Assembly (NCBI GenBank): GCA_900541505.1
Contig: UQKK01000017.1
Coordinates: forward strand, 1-64,000
Direction: 5' to 3'
Length of the DNA stretch: 64,000 nucleotides
DNA from: an uncultured Ruminococcus sp.
Lineage (GTDB): Bacteria > Bacillota > Clostridia > Lachnospirales > Lachnospiraceae
Part shown: positions 1-8,797 of the stretch, piece after piece
How the letters are laid out: each line of letters starts with the position of its first letter
How positions within the stretch are numbered: position 1 is the first letter of the stretch
Translations under genes and position numbers: made by a program
Notes under the pieces: generated by a model
Told to the model about the DNA's origin: nothing
What the model saw: the letters and a program-made list of their open reading frames with translations, nothing else
The model's database searches: none

Positions 1-182
1 ATAACCGCCACAGTCCCGGTCTCGCCTGCTTCTACCCAGGGGATGTTCCTGTCACTTAAATATGCGCGTATATATGCCGCTGTCTTGTACTCCTTCATGC
101 TCGCTTCCGGATGCTGGTGGAGATATCTCCTCACATCAGAAAGCTCCTTTTTATGCGCTGCGGCTTCTTCATAAATCGTCAT
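1..182 (-). CDS. M20-family amidohydrolase, N-terminal part (runs off the window)
   Basis: The first 60 codons are visible, starting at an ATG (180-182) behind an AGAGG ribosome binding site. The segment RRYLHQHPEASMKEYKTA is the typical N-terminus of M20 amidohydrolases (hippurate hydrolase / N-acyl-amino-acid amidohydrolase), zinc enzymes that hydrolyse amide bonds of acylated amino acids or small peptides in the cytoplasm. The metal-binding and catalytic residues lie beyond the window. It is the last visible gene of the peptide-uptake operon and starts 41 bases after the DUF1028 stop, so it probably processes what the transporter imports. Family assignment is fairly secure; substrate is unknown. 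Confidence 0.75.
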   Translation of the reverse strand, partial: MTIYEEAAAHKKELSDVRRYLHQHPEASMKEYKTAAYIRAYLSDRNIPWVEAGETGTVAV

Positions 183-223
183 GTTTTATTCCTCTCTGCC
201 TGTTTTGTCTCGTCTTGTGTACG

Positions 224-889
224 CTAGCCTTTTACACCCTGTTTTACATTTTCAACCCAGTTGTCATAAGTCTCAAAGATGTGTGCCTTATTCTTCTGGT
301 AAATTTTATTTAATTCCACTACCGCATCGGGGTGGTCGTCCACACGGAAATCAATATAGGGGAATCCCTGCACCTTATCTACGCGAATGACTGCCGCCAT
401 TTTTCCTCTCCGGTCACCGCCGCAGGAATCCGCCGCCAGAAGCGCTTGCATCAGTCTGTCCGCCAGCGGTCCTTCTGTGCGCAGGAACGCTTTTTCCATC
501 TCTGTGAGCACATCCTCCCCGGTGAGGATATTTCCCGCTATCACATAGCCGTCCCCGCGGATGTGCATCCGCACCGGGTCATTCTCACTCCCTGTAAACG
601 CCGCACTCTGCCCTCTGTAATCGACCACGGATATCTGTCTCAACTCCATCCCCTTATCTTCCTGAAGCGCCTGGTGGAGCGCTGTCTCCGCGGATTCTCC
701 CCGCTCTATGCGTCCCATGACCTCTTCATTCAAAAAAGGATTGACCCATCCCTGGGAGGCGATGACACCCCTTGAGAGCCGGATATACGGGGAAAATGCC
801 CCCAGCCCCGGAAAATAGGACGCAGCCGCCCCGCCCATGCACCCGGTTTCCGTGCATACGGCAATAATTGAATATGTATTTAACTTCAT
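224..889 (-). CDS. DUF1028 family protein (Ntn-hydrolase-like)
   Basis: 221 residues. The start MKLNTYSIIAVCTETG is chosen because GGAGAAATAAT precedes its ATG; a longer reading frame upstream would run into the ATPase gene. The pattern of N-terminal SIIA, GGAA, PGLGAFSPYIRLSRGVIASQGWVNP and central GNILTG matches the DUF1028 family, which has an Ntn-hydrolase-like fold and often sits beside peptide ABC transporters and peptidases. No enzymatic activity is established for the family as far as I know. It begins one base after the ATPase stop codon and precedes an M20 amidohydrolase, so a role in handling imported peptides or acyl-amino acids is an inference from context. Confidence 0.8.
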   Translation of the reverse strand: MKLNTYSIIAVCTETGCMGGAAASYFPGLGAFSPYIRLSRGVIASQGWVNPFLNEEVMGRIERGESAETALHQALQEDKGMELRQISVVDYRGQSAAFTGSENDPVRMHIRGDGYVIAGNILTGEDVLTEMEKAFLRTEGPLADRLMQALLAADSCGGDRRGKMAAVIRVDKVQGFPYIDFRVDDHPDAVVELNKIYQKNKAHIFETYDNWVENVKQGVKG

Positions 890-890
890 A

Positions 891-1868
891 TTATTTCTCC
901 ATCTCTTCATATTTCCGGCACGCGACAAAATGTCCCGGTGCCTGTTCTCTCAAAGGAGGCACTTCCCCGCGGCACTCTTCCGTCGCATAGGGGCACCTCT
1001 GATGAAACGCGCAGCCCTTTGGCAAATGTATGGGGCTCGGCACCTCGCCCGTCAGCCGTTCTCCCCGTTCCCTTCCCGGAACCGGCACGGGAACTGCCGC
1101 CATGAGCGCCTGTGTGTAGGGGTGGAGCGGATTGCCGTAGAGCGCCTCGCTGTCCGCCATCTCTACGATTCTCCCCAGGTACATGACCGCCACTTTATCG
1201 CTGACATACTGCACAGATGCCAGGTTATGTGAAATGAAGATAAGAGACATCTTCAATTTTTCCTGCAATTCTTTCATCAAGTTCAGAATCTGCGCCTGGA
1301 TGGATACGTCCAGCGCTGATACCGGCTCGTCCGCCACCAGAAGCTTGGGGTTTAAGAGGATTGCCCTGGCAATACTGATACGCTGTCTCTGTCCCCCGGA
1401 AAACTCATGGGGATACCGCTTCAGTGAATCCGCGGAAATCCCGGTCAGCCCCAGTATCTCCTCTATCCGCTGCTTCCATTCTTGTTTCGGTATATTGTAA
1501 GTCTTCAGCGGTTCCTCCAGAATCGCCTGCACCGTCATCCTGGGATTAAACGCCGCGTAAGGGTCCTGAAAAATCATCTGAAAATCTCTTCTGTACTGCC
1601 GCAGCTCCTTTTCCGGCATCCCGGTCAGGTCGCGTCCCATCAGCAGAACTTTCCCCTCTGTGGGCTCAATCAATCGCATGACCATCCGTCCCAGCGTTGA
1701 CTTCCCGCAGCCGGATTCCCCTACAATCCCCAGGGTTTCGCCCTCCGCTACAGTCAGGCTTACATCCTGGACAGCCTTTAAGCTGTTTTTCTGTCCCGAA
1801 CTCTTATCTCCCCTGACAAGAAATTCCTTTGATAACCCTTTTGTCTCCAAAACTATTTTACTGCTCAT
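891..1868 (-). CDS. dppF: Peptide ABC transporter ATPase (DppF/OppF type)
   Basis: About 325 residues. Walker A GESGCGKS, Q-loop region MIFQDPYAAFNP, signature FSGGQRQR, Walker B LLVADEPVSALD and switch histidine ISHN are all present, followed by the C-terminal oligopeptide/dipeptide extension with paired cysteines (GCAFHQRCPYATEEC). GGAGG lies five bases before the MSSKIVLETK start; two upstream methionines fall on or beside that Shine-Dalgarno sequence and are less likely. The start overlaps the end of dppD by 11 bases, so the two ATPases are translationally coupled and should form a heterodimer on the DppB/DppC permeases at the cytoplasmic membrane. Substrate (di-/oligopeptide versus nickel or another solute) is not decided by sequence. 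Confidence 0.9.
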   Translation of the reverse strand: MSSKIVLETKGLSKEFLVRGDKSSGQKNSLKAVQDVSLTVAEGETLGIVGESGCGKSTLGRMVMRLIEPTEGKVLLMGRDLTGMPEKELRQYRRDFQMIFQDPYAAFNPRMTVQAILEEPLKTYNIPKQEWKQRIEEILGLTGISADSLKRYPHEFSGGQRQRISIARAILLNPKLLVADEPVSALDVSIQAQILNLMKELQEKLKMSLIFISHNLASVQYVSDKVAVMYLGRIVEMADSEALYGNPLHPYTQALMAAVPVPVPGRERGERLTGEVPSPIHLPKGCAFHQRCPYATEECRGEVPPLREQAPGHFVACRKYEEMEK

Positions 1869-2874
1869 CATTTCCTCCATTTTGCACGTCCGCTTCCCGC
1901 GCTCTTCGGCAGGCTACAAAGTGCTCCGGCGCAGCCTCATAAAATACAGTTTCTTCTTTACACGCCTCGCACGCATAAGGACATCTCTGCGCGAACATGC
2001 ATCCCGCTTTTTCCTCATAGAGCTTCGGCGGCTGTCCCGGTATGGGAACCAGCTTGTCCCGCTTGCCAAGTATGGGGATACACTTTAAAAGCCCCTGTGT
2101 ATACGGATGGAGCGGGGAGGCAAAGATTTCCTGCACAGGCGCTTTCTCCACAATCTCCCCGGCATACATCACGGCGACCGTATCACACAACTCCGCCACC
2201 ACACCCAAATCATGGGTAATCAAGAGAATCGCGACCTCTTTTTCTTCTCTAAGCTTTCGCAGCAAATCCAAAATCTGCGCCTGGATGGTGACATCCAAAG
2301 CTGTGGTAGGCTCGTCCGCTATCAGTATCTCCGGCTGGCACATCAGCGCAGAGGCAATCACTGCCCTCTGCCGCATACCGCCCGAAAACTGAAACGGATA
2401 GTCCTGCGCGCGTTCCTCAGCGGAGGGGATGCCCACACCCACAAGCTGACGCACCGCCTCTTTGAAGGCTTCCTTTTTTGACTTCTTCTGATGGATTTCC
2501 AGACCTTCTCCCACCTGCTTTCCCACTTTGACCACCGGGTCCAGCGCAGTCATGGGGTCCTGGAAAATCATAGATATTTTATTTCCCCGGATTTTCTGCT
2601 GTTCCTTTTCCGACTGTTTTAAGACATCTTCCCCGTGGAACAGAATCTCTCCGCTGACATGTTCATGCTTCTTTTTGCCGATGAGCCCCAGAATGGTATT
2701 GGCAGTCACCGACTTCCCGCAGCCGGACTCTCCTACCAGCCCCAGTATCTCTCCTTTTTTCAGAGAGAAATTGACTCCGCGCGCAGCGTGCAGCGTCCCC
2801 TGCCTCATGCGAAATTCTACCTGTAAATCCCTTACTTCAAGGAGAGTATCTCTGTTTGCATTTTTATCACACAT
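1858..2874 (-). CDS. dppD: Peptide ABC transporter ATPase (DppD/OppD type)
   Basis: 338 residues from MCDKNANRDT, preceded by AAAGGAGATAAGAG. Walker A GESGCGKS is at residues 48-55; the Q-loop (MIFQDPMTALDP), signature FSGGMRQR, Walker B ILIADEPTTALD and LLITHD switch follow. The C-terminal oligo_HPY region carries CMFAQRCPYACEAC, the cysteine cluster seen in DppD/OppD proteins, some of which bind an Fe-S cluster. It pairs with the downstream DppF-type ATPase to energise uptake. Position third from the permeases, with short gaps or overlaps throughout, shows it is part of one operon. Confidence 0.9.
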   Translation of the reverse strand: MCDKNANRDTLLEVRDLQVEFRMRQGTLHAARGVNFSLKKGEILGLVGESGCGKSVTANTILGLIGKKKHEHVSGEILFHGEDVLKQSEKEQQKIRGNKISMIFQDPMTALDPVVKVGKQVGEGLEIHQKKSKKEAFKEAVRQLVGVGIPSAEERAQDYPFQFSGGMRQRAVIASALMCQPEILIADEPTTALDVTIQAQILDLLRKLREEKEVAILLITHDLGVVAELCDTVAVMYAGEIVEKAPVQEIFASPLHPYTQGLLKCIPILGKRDKLVPIPGQPPKLYEEKAGCMFAQRCPYACEACKEETVFYEAAPEHFVACRRAREADVQNGGNDEQ

Positions 2875-2887
2875 TCTCTTATCTCCT

Positions 2888-3727
2888 TTACTCTTCCACA
2901 TTTCTCAGACGGGGGTCCAGCACATCCCGAAGCCCGTCTCCCAGCACGTTAAATCCGAGCACAGCCAGCGCGATGGCGATGCCTGGGAACACTCCCACCC
3001 ACCATGCAATCTCAATCCACGCTTTTCCGTTGTTGAGCATGATTCCCCAAGAGGGAATATCCGGCTCCACACCGATACCCAGGAAGCTTAAAGCAGCCTC
3101 TGAGAGGATGGCAAACGCCAGGGACAGTGTCACCTGTACCAAAACCGGTGAGAGGATATTGGGCAGGATATGCCTTACGATGATGGCAGCATCCTTCACC
3201 CCGATGGACCTCGCCGCCTCCACATACAGAGAATCCTTCACCGACAGCACCGCTCCCCTGGTAATCCTGGCAAAGATAGGCGTGTACACGATACCGATGG
3301 CAATGATAATGTTATTTAAGCTGGCGCCCAATATGGACATGATGAGCAGTGCCAGCAGAACCTCCGGAAAGGCAAACATGATTTCCAGAATACGGGAAAT
3401 AATGGCATCCACCACTTTCCCGAAGTATCCCGCAGCCACTCCCAAAAGCACTCCCGCTACTGTAGCGATTGCCACGGATATGAGAGACACCCGCAAGGAA
3501 ATCCTGGCACCGTAGAAAATCCTCGACAAAATATCCCGCCCCATATTATCTGTTCCCAGAAGATGGGCGGAAGACGGCGGCGATAAGACTGCCGTACTGT
3601 CCATGTAAAACGGGTCGTAGGGCGCTATCGCAGGCGCGAAAATCGCCATGCCCAGGAAAAGAATCAAAATGATACTCCCGGATACAGCCAGTTTATTATG
3701 TATAAATCTATGGAAAAAATCTTTCAC
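2888..3727 (-). CDS. dppC: Peptide ABC transporter permease (DppC/OppC type)
   Basis: 279 residues starting at a GTG (3725-3727) with AGGAGGGAGCCAA directly upstream. An N-terminal transmembrane segment (GSIILILFLGMAIFAPAIAPYDP) and the motif LLGTDNMGRDILSRIFYGARISL are diagnostic of DppC/OppC permeases. The EAA-loop (AARSIGVKDAAIIVRHILPN) that docks on the ATPases and a C-terminal GLRDVLDPRLR tail are present. It spans the membrane about six times and forms the channel with DppB. Twelve bases separate it from dppB. Confidence 0.92.
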   Translation of the reverse strand: MKDFFHRFIHNKLAVSGSIILILFLGMAIFAPAIAPYDPFYMDSTAVLSPPSSAHLLGTDNMGRDILSRIFYGARISLRVSLISVAIATVAGVLLGVAAGYFGKVVDAIISRILEIMFAFPEVLLALLIMSILGASLNNIIIAIGIVYTPIFARITRGAVLSVKDSLYVEAARSIGVKDAAIIVRHILPNILSPVLVQVTLSLAFAILSEAALSFLGIGVEPDIPSWGIMLNNGKAWIEIAWWVGVFPGIAIALAVLGFNVLGDGLRDVLDPRLRNVEE

Positions 3728-3738
3728 TTGGCTCCCTC

Positions 3739-4680
3739 CTAATACCGTATCTGCGGATTTACCACGCAGTAGAGCAAATCCACAATCAAATTAATGAGGA
3801 CAAACATCACCGAGATAAACAGCACTGTTCCCTGCAGCACCATGTAATCGCGGTTGTTTATCGCCTGCAGCGCCAAAGAGCCGATTCCCGGAAGGGAAAA
3901 TATCTGTTCAATCACCACAGAACCGCCCAGTAGGGAACCTGTCTGCAGTCCCAGGATGGTAAGGACATTTACCATGGTATTCTTAATCCCATGCCTGAAT
4001 ATCAGCTTTCCGCCGGAAAGTCCCTTTGCCCTTCCCATCTTCATATATTCCTGCCCGTTCACTTCAATCATCGCCGAACGCGCGGAACGCATGACCACCG
4101 CGCTCACCGCGGCACCCAGGGCAATGGCAGGCAGCGCCATGCATTTCAAATTTGCCAGCACCCCTTCCCCCAGCGGGACAAAGCCGCCGGAAGGGAACCA
4201 TTTTAACTTCAGGGAAAAGAGCAGTATGAGCATAGTCCCCAGCCAGAAGTTGGGGATGGATATTCCCAGAAGCCCGGTCACCGTAGCCGCGGAATCCGGA
4301 GCTTTATTTCTCTTGCACGCCGCCCAGTATCCCATGGGGATTCCCACAAACACCGCCAGGATAAGGCTCAATATCGTCAGCTCCAGCGTGACAGGCAAGC
4401 GGGATAAAAGCAGTGCCGTCACGGACTGATTAGAAATATAAGAAAATCCGAAATCTCCGGTCAGCACATCCTTCAGCCAGATAAAATACTGGTAGACAAT
4501 GGGCTGGTTCAGCCCGTATTTTTCCCGCAGCGCCGCTGCCGCTTCTTCCGTATACTGTGTTCCCAGGGTGATGGTCGCATAATCGCCCGGTATCATCCTG
4601 ACCGCTAAAAACACCACGATAGAAATTCCCAGAAGAACCGGTATAATACCCAAGATTCGTTTTATGATATAGCGATTCAT
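3739..4680 (-). CDS. dppB: Peptide ABC transporter permease (DppB/OppB type)
   Basis: 313 residues. Begins MNRYIIKRILGIIPVLLGISIVVF, the standard DppB/OppB first membrane helix; the soluble loop with GDYATITLGTQYTEEAAAALREKYGLNQP and the EAA-loop RAKGLSGGKLIFRHGIKN follow. Six transmembrane segments are expected. AAGGAGAGAAGG precedes the ATG. It is the first permease gene after the binding protein, separated by a 168-base spacer that contains a strong GC hairpin. Confidence 0.92.
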   Translation of the reverse strand: MNRYIIKRILGIIPVLLGISIVVFLAVRMIPGDYATITLGTQYTEEAAAALREKYGLNQPIVYQYFIWLKDVLTGDFGFSYISNQSVTALLLSRLPVTLELTILSLILAVFVGIPMGYWAACKRNKAPDSAATVTGLLGISIPNFWLGTMLILLFSLKLKWFPSGGFVPLGEGVLANLKCMALPAIALGAAVSAVVMRSARSAMIEVNGQEYMKMGRAKGLSGGKLIFRHGIKNTMVNVLTILGLQTGSLLGGSVVIEQIFSLPGIGSLALQAINNRDYMVLQGTVLFISVMFVLINLIVDLLYCVVNPQIRY

Positions 4681-4807
4681 CCTTCTCTCCTTTTTCTTTA
4701 TGCCGGATTATTTTCTCAGGAGTCCTCTTTTCCTTCGCCTCCCAAAGAGGCTTTTTCCAGAGTCACTTCCCTCTCTTGTTTTCCCGGCACAATCATTTTC
4801 AACAGGC

Positions 4808-4834
4808 AGGGCGCCGCAAGTACTGCAGCGCCCT
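4808..4834 (-). other. GC-rich stem-loop between binding-protein gene and permease genes
   Basis: AGGGCGC (4808-4814) and GCGCCCT (4828-4834) form a perfect 7-bp stem in the spacer between the solute-binding-protein stop and dppB. No U-run follows in the direction of transcription. Such intercistronic hairpins commonly protect the upstream mRNA from 3' exonucleases so that the binding protein is made in excess; that role is an inference here. Confidence 0.5.
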
Positions 4835-4848
4835 GTTCATTCCTGCCT

Positions 4849-6408
4849 CTATTCGAAATACACGTCTTTCATAAATATCGTTGCCGCTGTAGGATGTACA
4901 GTATATCCCTTTACATTATCCCGCATCGCAACGGTGAAGCTGTTCATATACAGGAATGCCATCGGTGCATCTTCTGCAATCATCTTCTGTGCTTCTTTGT
5001 AAATCGCTTTTCTTGCCTCCTCGTCCAGTGTCACACGTCCTTCCTCAAGAAGCGCGTCTACTTCCGGATTGGAGTATTTCTGCTGGTTGTAAGCGCCCTC
5101 TGTAGTAAACAGGTCATATAAGTACTCATCTGCATCTACGAATCCGGACCAGCCGCAGACTGTCAAATCAAAGTCACCGGAATTTAATCCATCAAAATAC
5201 ACACCAGACTCCAGAGCTGAAATCTCACAGTTGATTCCGATTTCTTCCAACTGCTGTTTTACCATCTGCGCCGCGTCAACCTGATACTGCCAGTCAGAAC
5301 CTGCTGTGAGCTTCAGGGTAATTTCACCCTCGCTGTATCCAGCTTCCGCCAGCAGGGATTTTGCCTTCTCCACATCGCGGGAAGCATAGATTTCATCGCC
5401 GCCGTAGTAATCATGTGTTGACGGGATATCCGTCTCGGTCAGCACCGTAGCGCTTCCCATCTTCACTGCTGTATTGATGGCTTCTCTGTCTATCGCATAG
5501 GCGATTGTCTGTCTTACCTTCACGTCCTTGAGGTATTCAGACTGGCAGTTCATACCTACATATTCCCAGAATGTTCCCGGAACCGACTCCAGCACAACGC
5601 CCTCCGCATCCTTGAGCACTGCTGTCTCCTGGTCCACCGCATCGATAATCATGTGAATCTCGCCATTTCTCAGAGCAGTCGCTCTCGCTGTCGCATCTGT
5701 GATGGTCTTAAGCTGCAGGCTGTCAACCTTCGGCTTATCCGCTTCCCAATAGTCCGCGAACGCTTCCATATCCACGCTGCTTCCCTCGTTCCATTTTACC
5801 AGTTTAAACGGTCCGCTTCCGGCATCCACATTAGCAAGGTTTCCGCCATTTTCCTCTGTCACTGCCTTTTCCACAATGGCATTTAAAGGGTTCGCCAGGT
5901 AGGTCAGAAATGGCGCGTACTGGGATGACAACGTAATTACAACTGTGTTCTCGTCAGAAGCTTCCACTGTGCTGATTTTCTCCATCTGGGATGCTCTGGC
6001 GCCGGAATCCTTGATTCGCTCCAGAGAATACTTCACATCCTCGCTGGTCATCTCATTCCCGCTGTGGAACTTAACTCCATCCTGAAGATGCATGGTGTAC
6101 ACCAGACCATCCTCTGAAATCTCATAGTCGCTGACGAGAGACGGTTCTACCTCTCCATAGCTCTCCGTGTAGGTGAACAGCGTATTGTAAAGGTTCTCAA
6201 TCGCGATTCCCGCTGCTCTGTCTGTCACCATATGCGGGTCCAGACCGCTGGGGTCGGACTGGATGGCAACCACCAGGGCATTATCCCCCGCAGCCGCTTC
6301 GCCCGAAGCGCCGCCCCCACTTCCGTACTCCGCAGGGGAGCCGGAACATCCTGACAGAATCAAGCCTACAGATAAAACTGCTGCCGTAAGTAAACTCCAC
6401 TTTTTCAT
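4849..6408 (-). CDS. dppA: Peptide ABC transporter substrate-binding lipoprotein (SBP family 5)
   Basis: 519 residues with a lipoprotein signal peptide (lipobox LSGC, Cys21) followed by a Ser/Gly/Ala-rich linker. The family 5 (DppA/OppA/NikA) hallmarks are present: DPSGLDPHMVTDRAAGIAIENLYNTLF, YTMHLQDGVKFHSGNEMTSEDVKYSLERI near residues 100-130, and the C-terminal QQKYSNPEVDALLEEGR region. It should sit outside the membrane and deliver peptides to DppBC. First gene of the operon, behind a good promoter at 6521-6549. Specific ligand unknown. Confidence 0.92.
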   Translation of the reverse strand: MKKWSLLTAAVLSVGLILSGCSGSPAEYGSGGGASGEAAAGDNALVVAIQSDPSGLDPHMVTDRAAGIAIENLYNTLFTYTESYGEVEPSLVSDYEISEDGLVYTMHLQDGVKFHSGNEMTSEDVKYSLERIKDSGARASQMEKISTVEASDENTVVITLSSQYAPFLTYLANPLNAIVEKAVTEENGGNLANVDAGSGPFKLVKWNEGSSVDMEAFADYWEADKPKVDSLQLKTITDATARATALRNGEIHMIIDAVDQETAVLKDAEGVVLESVPGTFWEYVGMNCQSEYLKDVKVRQTIAYAIDREAINTAVKMGSATVLTETDIPSTHDYYGGDEIYASRDVEKAKSLLAEAGYSEGEITLKLTAGSDWQYQVDAAQMVKQQLEEIGINCEISALESGVYFDGLNSGDFDLTVCGWSGFVDADEYLYDLFTTEGAYNQQKYSNPEVDALLEEGRVTLDEEARKAIYKEAQKMIAEDAPMAFLYMNSFTVAMRDNVKGYTVHPTAATIFMKDVYFE

Positions 6409-6520
6409 TTTCCCTCTCCTTTTCTTTATTGTTTTGTTTTTTAATTCTTAAGCCCGTGTATTCTTTTGATATTAAAGTTTGTCTAACACCAAAATTTATT
6501 TTCTATAGCAGATACCTGTA

Positions 6521-6549
6521 ATACTAACAGATTCCTCTTCTTTTGTCAA
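6521..6549 (-). promoter_or_regulatory. Sigma-A promoter of the peptide-transport operon
   Basis: TTGACA (6544-6549, minus strand) and TAGTAT (6521-6526) are 17 bases apart, upstream of dppA and divergent from the Lrp-type regulator. The long leader of about 100 bases and the shared intergenic region make it a plausible target of that regulator. Confidence 0.7.
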
Positions 6550-6605
6550 TACAAAGCGCGGCGCTGTCAATTTTTTAAAATCTTCTAACAAAAATTACGG
6601 ACTTG

Positions 6606-6614
6606 TGATATGAT
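6606..6614 (+). promoter_or_regulatory. Extended -10 promoter for the Lrp-type regulator
   Basis: TGATATGAT is an extended -10 element (TGn plus TATGAT) about 40 bases before the regulator start. No good -35 is visible, which is common for extended -10 promoters. The start codon follows a GAGGG ribosome binding site. Confidence 0.45.
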
Positions 6615-6653
6615 AGAGGCAGATAAAATCAAACAAGATGAGATGAGGGCTTT

Positions 6654-7088
6654 ATGGATAAATTAGATATTGAAATCTTAAAATTATTAAGTGAAAATGC
6701 GAGGATGTCTTTTAAACAGATTTCCGAAGCCGTTGGAATCACTTCCCCCGCAGTCAAGAGCAGAATCGAGAAAATGGAAAAGGATAAGATTATACGTGGC
6801 TACTGCCTGGATTTAGATAAGAAGTCAATCGGCTTCATGGTGACGGCGTTTATCAGCATCTCTGTCGATTCCGCCGCCAAACCATCCTTCGATGCCTTTA
6901 TTCAGAATTGTCCCAATGTTCTGGAGTGTTATGGCATCACCGGGAATTACTTCGCGCTTCTGAAAGTGTTGTTCCGCAGCACCATGGATTTGGACAATTT
7001 TCTCACCCGGCTGCAGAAATTCGGGGAGACCAGCACCAATATCGTCCTGTCCACGTATAAGGATTCACATACTTATATACAAGAGTAA
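6654..7088 (+). CDS. Lrp/AsnC family transcriptional regulator
   Basis: 144 residues, the usual length of the family. The N-terminal winged helix-turn-helix (MDKLDIEILKLLSENARMSFKQISEAVGITSPAVKSRIEKMEKDKII) is followed by an AsnC/RAM ligand-binding domain from about residue 65. Such regulators sense amino acids and form octamers. It is transcribed away from the peptide operon from a shared 245-base region, so it probably regulates that operon and itself in response to an amino acid released from imported peptides; this is inferred from position only. Confidence 0.88.
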   Translation: MDKLDIEILKLLSENARMSFKQISEAVGITSPAVKSRIEKMEKDKIIRGYCLDLDKKSIGFMVTAFISISVDSAAKPSFDAFIQNCPNVLECYGITGNYFALLKVLFRSTMDLDNFLTRLQKFGETSTNIVLSTYKDSHTYIQE

Positions 7089-7092
7089 CAGA

Positions 7093-7123
7093 GGGGAAGC
7101 AGCACACACTGCTCCCCCTTTTT
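7093..7123 (+). terminator. Intrinsic terminator after the Lrp-type gene
   Basis: GGGGAAGCAG (7093-7102) pairs with CTGCTCCCC around a six-base loop and is followed by TTTTT (7119-7123). It separates the regulator from the convergent antiporter gene. Confidence 0.8.
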
Positions 7124-7181
7124 ATTCACGCAGGAAATCTTTTCGATTGCCCTGTAAATCTGCTTCTAACCCATTATTCCG

Positions 7182-8777
7182 TCACTTTCCCGGCGTACTT
7201 AAGACGAGGGTATCTCCCTCACAGATTTTTGTATCGCCGTTTGGTATCACAGTCGTATCATCAGAACGCCGAATCAGCACAATAAGGCTGTTGCCCGGAT
7301 TTTTCAATTCATGTATCTTCTTGCCGATACGTCTGTCCCCTGCTTCGATTTTCTGTTCATCAAGCAGCGTATCCCGCTCACCCTGATAAGATTCCCCGCT
7401 GAGGACAAGTACGTCCCCTTCTCTGAGCCTCACATCTCCTCTGGGAATAATCGATTCCCCTTCCCGTTCGATGAGCACAGCAAGAACATCTCCTAAATGG
7501 AGGTCGCGAATTTTTTTCCCAATATATCGATGCCCCTCTTTCAAACTAATCTGGATGAGCTGCATCTGCTGTTCCTCCTGGTAGTCACTGAAGGTCTTTA
7601 AAACGCTCTGTTCTTCATCAATCATATCCAGCTTTTTCGACACCAGCGGAAGCAGCATCCCCTGCAGAGCAACAGAAATCAAAGCGACACAGAATACCAC
7701 ATTGAACACATAACTTTTGGTATACACCGGACTTACCGTCACCATGATAGCAAACACGATGGAAGCCGCCCCGCGAAGCCCGGAGAAGGAAACCAAAAGC
7801 TGCTGCCTTGCAGATGCCCTGAACGGTGTCAGTAAAAGCACCGTCGCCAGCGGTCTTGCCAGGAGCGTAAGCCCCAGAAAAATAGCAATAGCTTTCCCCA
7901 GCATGGGAACCAGTTCAGAGGGAAATACAAGGAGTCCCAGCAGGAAGAAAATCAATATCTGCGCAAATTTGTCAATTCCCTCAAAGAAATGTATCATAGA
8001 AATCTTATTCTTAAATTTCGCGTTTCCCACAATGATTCCCAGCAGATAGACACTCAGATAGCCATTCCCCCCGGCTCTGGATGCCCCTGCGTAGGCAAAG
8101 AGTACCAGCGCTGCCATCAGAATGGTGTCCGCACCCTCTAATTCAAACTCTATCTTCTGGAACGCCCACACAGCCAGCGCGCCTATGCCGACACCGAACA
8201 AAATCCCGAATCCAATCTGCTCTGCCACCATCAACACGATATTCTGTCCTGTACCTCCCATCCAGCTCAAGACAATCATAGTGAGCATATAGGAAAAAGG
8301 GTCGTTGGAACCGCTCTCCACCTCTAAAAGGGAGGCTGTACCTTCTTTCAGAGAGAGGTTTTTAGACCGAAGAATGGAAAAAACAGACGCCGCGTCTGTG
8401 GAGCCCACAACCGCCCCCATCAGCATACCTTCTTTCAGCCCCATTCCCAGGACAACACAGCAGAAAGCACCTGTGATTCCGGCGGTGACCACCACTCCCA
8501 GAGTCGCCATGGTGACAGCTTTTCCAAGAACCGGTTTCGCCTCCCTGATATTGGTACCGAAACCACCGTAGAACATGATAAAAACAAGGGCGGTGGAACA
8601 TATTCTTTCCGCCGCCTCAAAATCATCAAAGGGTATCTTAACAAGCCCTTCGCTTCCGAAGAGCATCCCGATTGCCATAAACAGCAATACTGCCGGTATT
8701 CCAAGTTTTTCTGTAAATCTGTTTGTCAGTATGCAGACTGCGATGACTACAGCACACAGCAGCATCGCCATTTCCAT
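7182..8777 (-). CDS. Potassium/proton antiporter (CPA1, NhaP2/CvrA type)
   Basis: 531 residues. About twelve hydrophobic segments fill residues 1-390, with GSTDAASVFSILRSK and the conserved ESGSNDPFSYMLT of monovalent cation/proton antiporters. The C-terminal cytoplasmic part holds two RCK-C (TrkA-C) domains in tandem, recognisable by the repeated pattern IGKKI...L...VL.....I.P.GD..L.EGD.LVLS; these bind small regulatory ligands. It would exchange K+ or Na+ for protons across the membrane. It starts 20 bases after ribU with no terminator between, so it is likely on the FMN-riboswitch transcript, an unexpected link. Confidence 0.85.
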   Translation of the reverse strand: MEMAMLLCAVVIAVCILTNRFTEKLGIPAVLLFMAIGMLFGSEGLVKIPFDDFEAAERICSTALVFIMFYGGFGTNIREAKPVLGKAVTMATLGVVVTAGITGAFCCVVLGMGLKEGMLMGAVVGSTDAASVFSILRSKNLSLKEGTASLLEVESGSNDPFSYMLTMIVLSWMGGTGQNIVLMVAEQIGFGILFGVGIGALAVWAFQKIEFELEGADTILMAALVLFAYAGASRAGGNGYLSVYLLGIIVGNAKFKNKISMIHFFEGIDKFAQILIFFLLGLLVFPSELVPMLGKAIAIFLGLTLLARPLATVLLLTPFRASARQQLLVSFSGLRGAASIVFAIMVTVSPVYTKSYVFNVVFCVALISVALQGMLLPLVSKKLDMIDEEQSVLKTFSDYQEEQQMQLIQISLKEGHRYIGKKIRDLHLGDVLAVLIEREGESIIPRGDVRLREGDVLVLSGESYQGERDTLLDEQKIEAGDRRIGKKIHELKNPGNSLIVLIRRSDDTTVIPNGDTKICEGDTLVLSTPGK

Positions 8778-8797
8778 ATGAGCAAGCCTCCCTTATG

